DNA of 48,884 bases. Source: Didymodactylos carnosus (taxonomy: Eukaryota; Rotifera; Eurotatoria; Philodinida; Philodinidae). The stretch is from assembly GCA_905250885.1 (NCBI GenBank), contig CAJNOQ010000498.1:1-48884 (forward strand). Reading direction: 5' to 3'. Position numbers and translations under genes: made by a program. This document shows positions 44,901 through 48,884 of this stretch, one piece after another. The notes beneath the pieces are model-generated. The model was not told the DNA's origin. It was given only the letters and a program-made list of their open reading frames with translations, and searched no databases. The first letter of the stretch is position 1. Each line of letters opens with the position of its first letter.

Positions 44901-46956
44901 TGATTTGTTCTGAATGTGGAGAGCGAACGAGCTCAAACTTTTGTCATATATAGGCAATGAGGATATCAGTCCACACTCAGAATATCAGCTTGACCGAAGT
45001 TTCCATCACGTAGCACTCGAGCGCCAGTTTAACGGAAGAATGTTGAAAGTTCTATGTTTCGAAGAGCAATAAAGCTCAAACTTTCAGATTATGATCATTA
45101 TGACTACTAGCCACAATCAAAATATCAGTTCAATCGAAGATTCACCGGCGAAATGGAGTGTTTCGAAAAAAACTTGAAATTTTTCCAGCTCCACTCCAAA
45201 GCATCAAACCAACTTGGATTTTTTCACTACTCGTTATGGTCTACATGATGAAAATAGTCTGAACAGAAATGCAATCTATCGCCATGAGAGGTTTCCTCGT
45301 GAACACAATATCTCATCATCCTAATATTGCGCTCAGTGTCGAAATAAAGTTCAAACAATACTAAAGCTTTCTGCAGTTAAAAGAAATATTTACTTACGCT
45401 TGTCGATAACCTTCTTACACTTGTACTTCTTAAGTACTCAGATAATCTAAAAAAAGCTGAGATGTAAACAAAACAATGATTGTCAAAACAAAGCTTACAA
45501 TTGCAACGATCTTCTCATCATTGTTCCTCTTCTATTTGCATATAAATCAACCAAACCTTGACGAAAACCAATTTTTGAAAACCATTCGATTATTGTACGT
45601 AATGCTTGTAAATCAGCTTCTATAAAGAAACAATAAGAGATATGTAAATTCTGTTTCAAAACTGGCTGATGTAATTGCAGAAGGAAACATTTTTCGTGAA
45701 GATCTTAATGTCTGATTCGTTATAGATGATGCCCAAAACATAAAAATACAAGTAATTCTGCATCTTTTATTTCAAAAAAGCTTTCATACTCCACCTTGCA
45801 TTGATTGTAAGTCAAATCCGGACGAGTTTGATGACGAATTGTTTGCAGAAAGTTGTTCTTGTTGATCCAATAAATCTAAAACTTCTTTAGCTTGTAATGG
45901 ATTGGAATATCTCATAATTAGTTTATCCGTTTCATCAAGGAGACGACGACGACCCAGATCGTATAGTTGATTCTAAAAGAGAGATAAGCACCAGGGATAA
46001 GCTGAACCGTTTATCGTGATTTACCCAGAAGACTGTCCTTTGCAAGAACATCGTGGGAGTTTGGCAACTAGGCCATACACTTTCTAATTTTTATTTCATA
46101 CTATCTACGTTGATACTTCTTGTTCGTTTAAAATGCAAAAAAGATATATATTTTCTTTCATAATACAGCACTATCACATCTGTTTTCTCTGAACTTACCA
46201 CTCTTTCTCGTTCAGACACAGCTCCTTGTTGTTGTGCTGAAACACGTTTAAAATATTTCACTGCATCTTCTAATTTCTCCAGTTCTTTCAAATAATCGAT
46301 AATATTTCCACCAGGGCCCGAGGATATCGTTGAATTCAACTCGGAACAAACATCGTAATAATGTAATACACTATCACACACGGACAATGTTTTCTCGACA
46401 TTTGTGAGAAGTAATCGTAATTCATTTGTACTGTCATAAACAGGCGTAATGATATCGTCGAGTGAATTCAATTTTCGTTCAAAATTGTCTAATGTTGATA
46501 TCATGCCATGCGTTAAGTTATTCGATCTTTGTAAAGCATCTTTTAACATTGACAAGCGCTTCTTTTCCTATAAGTAAACAGAAGAGAAAACGTGTGGACT
46601 CTACTACCGACAACTTCCGCATTTAAGATTGCTCAAGAGGGAGTAAGTAACTCGATGACCGGAGACCAAGCACTGATGGCTATTAAAAACAGCGACTTCG
46701 GTAGATAAACTGAGTGTTGAACGATTTTCATGTCGACCTTCGAATTTCGGTCAGTATATCTCAACACTTCTAAAGCTGAGGTTGATGTACGCTTTCTGAC
46801 GCAGCAGTGACTTCATTCATCTTTTCAACGGTACTATGTTAGTCTGTTTTGCTGCTACCGATATTGCTATAAACCTCTTTATATATTTAATCAATATACC
46901 TCTTGTAATTTTGATTCCGATGATCTTGATGCATTATCGCTCATAAAGACGGTCAT
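38998..46956 (-). CDS. EXOC7: Exocyst complex component 7 (Exo70), 17 coding exons
   Basis: Exo70 tethers secretory vesicles to the plasma membrane, binding PI(4,5)P2 and Rho-family GTPases as part of the octameric exocyst. Coding exons: 46956-46900, 46567-46199, 45972-45795, 45619-45499, 45446-45398, 44481-44405, 42673-42334, 42265-42143, 41888-41829, 41724-41632, 41570-41489, 41320-41237, 41171-41045, 39697-39602, 39538-39466, 39396-39355 and 39234-38998. All phases agree and give 735 residues, about the usual metazoan length. The N-terminal coiled coil (about 20-142) has VEKTLSVCDSVLHYYDV. A Ser/Gln-rich loop (about 290-330) precedes the helical Exo70 domain with ETNNYKLML, LNFEETA, IFLLNNANYLLKRLE, LREKDREQLKDSFN and FTKNPNKYLRYSPE. 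The basic C-terminal bundle that binds phosphoinositides is kept. An in-frame stop nine codons upstream supports the start. Exon 12 needs the second of two nearby acceptors to stay open. Introns range from 52 to 1731 bp. Confidence 0.96.
39993..40418. mobile_element. Foldback element in EXOC7 intron 13
   Basis: The left arm, about 39993-40207, matches the inverse of about 40238-40418, with a loop of about 30 bp. Shared blocks include AAAAAATAACCAAAACCTTT and TTAACGAGGTATGATTG. Each arm carries one copy of the dispersed AGAGCT..GAGA..TCTC module. Identity is high, so a transcript through this intron could form a long hairpin. Confidence 0.85.
42831..43298. mobile_element. Tc1/mariner-like MITE in EXOC7 intron 6
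   Basis: The left end TACAGTGCTATGCAAAATTA and the inverse right end TATACAAAATTATAGAGAC are inverted repeats. The arms (about 42831-42965 and 43180-43298) share CTGGAACAAATTCGAAAAGT. A TA dinucleotide followed by CAGTG...GCAAAA is typical of Tc1-like ends. The centre contains one copy of the dispersed module (about 43040-43100). A 93-codon minus-strand frame inside is a by-product. Confidence 0.65.
43303..43609. mobile_element. Foldback element adjacent to the Tc1-like MITE
   Basis: About 43304-43420 matches the inverse of about 43480-43609, sharing ACTCTGCT, TTCGTAACG and TTGAACAAAAG-like blocks. The right arm includes a diverged copy of the dispersed module (CAGCTCTGAGGGTGTCC). Lies directly against the preceding element, so one may have inserted beside the other. 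Confidence 0.6.
43968..44074. mobile_element. ~107-bp MITE in EXOC7 intron 6
   Basis: The ends are inverted: GGTCGCCGTATCACAAAAAA on the left and GGGGTCGTATCACGAAAAAA on the right when reverse-complemented. Both continue into ACTT.AGTC. The element is little more than two terminal repeats. No superfamily assigned. Confidence 0.6.
44660..45300. mobile_element. Foldback element in EXOC7 intron 5
   Basis: About 44660-44905 is matched in inverse orientation by about 45060-45300, with the blocks CAGACTATTTTCATC, TTTCGCCGGTGAATCTTCG and ATTGAACTGATATTTT shared. The spacer is about 155 bp. It accounts for most of this 916-bp intron. Confidence 0.82.
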
Positions 46957-47072
46957 TTTAATCCGGTTATCAAATGATAATCAAATCTTTGCATTCAAAA
47001 TAATACTTAAAAAGAAATTAATATATATTAGTAATGAGTCATCATCAGTCATCGTAAAATATGCTTCGATCC

Positions 47073-47190
47073 AGTGTTTCTAATAGCAAAGCGTACATAT
47101 GCTTCGAAATTTAAAATACGCTGTTCTACGCTTTGCTGAGAAAAGCAGAGTGCACAGCGTACGCTTTGCTATCCTAAACAGTGATAGGAA
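47073..47190. mobile_element. ~115-bp MITE upstream of EXOC7
   Basis: CAGTGTTTCTAATAGCAAAG on the left matches the inverse right end CACTGTTTAGGATAGCAAAG; both continue CGTAC. The centre repeats CTTTGCTGAGAAAAGCAGAG, another small hairpin. No target duplication was seen. Confidence 0.55.
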
Positions 47191-48244
47191 AAGCGACTTT
47201 GTTTTTTCTTGTTATACAAGATCAGTGATGTTTTTCTCTATTTGTAATTGTCTGAGTCTCCAAAGTAGCTTTCTAGGAAAAAAATCTGTATAAAGAAAGT
47301 TTCTGCTGCCTAATTGATACTTTGTTTTTTAGATTTGAAACGTGTACGCTTTGGTTGGAAAAACAGAGCTTACCCGTTCGCTCATCTGAATCGGATAAAC
47401 TCTGTTAGAACAGTGCTTCGATCAGCGGGGACCTACTGCTTTTGCTGTTTTCAAAAAAACGCTAATCAGATGCTGATTTTAATCCTCTCTCACTTTATAA
47501 AATTAGCGAAGCAGAAGTAAGTTCTCAGCATTTCTCACTATATCACTGAATATTCTGGTAGATTAATTGCGGAAACCGGTTTTAAGAGTCCCCTATTATA
47601 TTATAGTGGCGCTACTATCGAATTTAAAGAGCTATTTTTACCAGACGTTGCGCGTGACCATATTTTCCGAATACATTTTTATTCTTGAGAGGAAAGATAA
47701 AAAAGGGCCTTATAGGAAAATTGAAAGATGCATGCATCTTTTTCGGGATGGCAAGTTTTGGTCTCTCTTGAAGCAACTTTGACCTTGTTTTTTTCTACAT
47801 CCATAGAGTCAACATCGACGTTTAATATACCATATGAAGGAGCAGTTCGAGTAGTATCAGTGCTGATACTCAAAACTTGTCCTACTACTTTTACACGGGT
47901 GGGCCAGCAGTCAGTATTTCACCTCTCCTGAAAGCAGAACAAAACAAAAGATTCTTGCACTATAGATAAAAATGAAGCTAAAGCGCTGATTAATCCAACG
48001 GAAAAAGAATCAACTCAATACCTATCTTCGTCTTTGAGTACGAAGCCCATCTCTGAAGATCCTTTTTTAAAAATTGTCATCTTTCAGGCCGTCCAGTCAA
48101 GGTTGCCAGATGTCCATAAGTCCCACATTTAAAGATTTGTCCCCCGCAAAAATCTGTCTCCCAGGATGTTCCGCTTTTCAAGGATATTTTCTTTTGACCG
48201 TCTTCAATGGACTTTTCAGTTTTATATTACGCTTCCAGCGTTGC

Positions 48245-48420
48245 GCTTGAGCGTTTAGCAATTTTTCTTATGTGAGATTTCCAAGGCGGAAACAGTTGAT
48301 TTTCGATTTTCGTCGATTTTCACCAACTTTCAATCATTTTTATCGATTTTCGATTTAAACGGTTTAAATCAAAAAATCAGCTGTTGGAGATCTCACATAA
48401 GAAAAAGCACTGAACGCAGA
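48245..48420. mobile_element. Foldback repeat at the 5' edge of the coiled-coil gene
   Basis: About 48247-48320 matches the inverse of about 48340-48418, sharing TTTCTTATGTGAGAT and CAGCTGATTTT-like blocks. The centre is made of repeated GATTTTCG words. It ends about 15 bp before the start codon of the downstream gene and may form part of its 5'UTR or promoter. Confidence 0.6.
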
Positions 48421-48433
48421 ATTGAGAATTAGA

Positions 48434-48884
48434 ATGAATACAAACTTAACGTGTACTAATTTTCATTCTTTGATATTAAATAATAAAGAACCTCTCAGTA
48501 TTAAAGGTACTGAAAGAAGAGAAGTCCAAACTGAACATGAGAAAGCAAAAGGTGAGATGTAATTTTTTGAATGACAGGTGTTACAAAGTATTGTCTTTAA
48601 CTGTGAATGATTACAGAACGATATTTATTTAAATAAACATGTAGATGGAACTTGTATAACAGCAAACATTCAGAAAACACATGAAGATATTAAACGGGAA
48701 ATAATGCAGTACAAGTCGAAATCGGAAAGTCATAATTATGAAAAAGATATTAGCCGGTTGCGTGATTTAATACAGAAGAAATCAGCAGTGTCTTCTTCAT
48801 TAGAAATTCGTTCACTAGTTAAAGCAACATATGTTATTCGACAAGAAATTCAATCGAAACAAAGATGTTATTCATTAGAAATGA
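48434..48884 (+). CDS. Unidentified coiled-coil protein, 5' part only
   Basis: Exon 1 at 48434-48551 (39 codons plus one base) joins in phase to exon 2 at 48645-48884, which stays open to the window edge; the intron is 93 bp. The start MNTNLTCTNFHSL leads into a charged region with REVQTEHEKAK. Exon 2 continues with THEDIKREIMQYKSK, HNYEKDISRLRDLIQKK and YVIRQEIQSKQR, a pattern of spaced hydrophobics between Lys/Glu/Gln typical of an alpha-helical coiled coil. An acceptor at 48616 was rejected because the frame closes soon after it. I do not recognise the family. It lies head-to-head with EXOC7, about 1.5 kb apart. Confidence 0.65.

Larger units (their letters stand above)
46957..48433. other. 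Divergent intergenic region between EXOC7 and a coiled-coil gene
   Basis: Should hold the promoters of both head-to-head genes. It is partly filled with transposon remnants (see 47073-47190 and 48245-48420). The small open frames here overlap on both strands and none has recognisable features. Confidence 0.5.

Noticed and set aside
1-48884. tRNA, rRNA, CRISPR arrays, operons, riboswitches
   Set aside because: No B-box-like tRNA pattern, rRNA block or spaced direct-repeat array was recognised; the window is eukaryotic. A covariance-model scan would be decisive for small RNAs.

Overview
This is a strongly AT-rich metazoan nuclear window. The evidence is a class III POU homeobox gene and an exocyst EXOC7/Exo70 gene, both split by GT-AG introns, many only about 50-120 bp long. 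Compact introns, very low GC, His/Gln-rich N-termini, abundant small foldback DNA transposons and one single-exon gene that looks bacterial together fit a rotifer, most plausibly a bdelloid such as Rotaria. The taxonomic call is inference; I could run no search.

Layout. Positions 1-11.3 kb are intergenic, with several non-autonomous DNA transposons: a 97-bp-TIR element at the left edge, a 130-bp hAT-type element with a perfect 8-bp target duplication, a 56-bp micro-element and two large foldbacks. Positions 11.3-13.5 kb hold the POU3 gene on the minus strand: three clear coding exons, a probable 5'UTR intron and a possible extra 3' mini-exon. Positions 13.5-30.5 kb, upstream of POU3, are a very AT-rich stretch with GA/CT, AT and GAT/ATC microsatellites, a minisatellite and a few foldbacks, and no convincing coding exon. 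Positions 30.5-38.7 kb are a transposon-dense accessory segment (hAT-type, TTAA-bounded and foldback elements) enclosing two small genes: a 120-aa intronless protein resembling bacterial OB-like small proteins, and a putative secreted 109-aa protein followed by a GC-rich cluster of CCGCCG hairpins. Positions 39.0-47.0 kb hold the complete EXOC7 gene on the minus strand, reconstructed as 17 coding exons with all phases consistent, giving 735 residues. Its three largest introns each carry foldback elements. Positions 48.4-48.9 kb hold the start of an unidentified coiled-coil gene on the plus strand, divergent from EXOC7 and running off the window.

Functionally the genes look unrelated: a neural/excretory-type developmental transcription factor, an exocyst tethering subunit, and small accessory genes. 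The most unusual signals are (i) a short sequence module, roughly AGAGCTSGGAGATGTCTC followed by a TTTT run and GAGCAAAC, recurring inside several otherwise different foldback elements; (ii) a graded series of tiny hAT-like elements with recognisable 8-bp target duplications, one only 56 bp long; and (iii) the bacterial-like intronless gene inside the transposon-rich segment. All coordinates were worked out by eye. Foldback arm ends are approximate; exon ends and target duplications were checked base by base.
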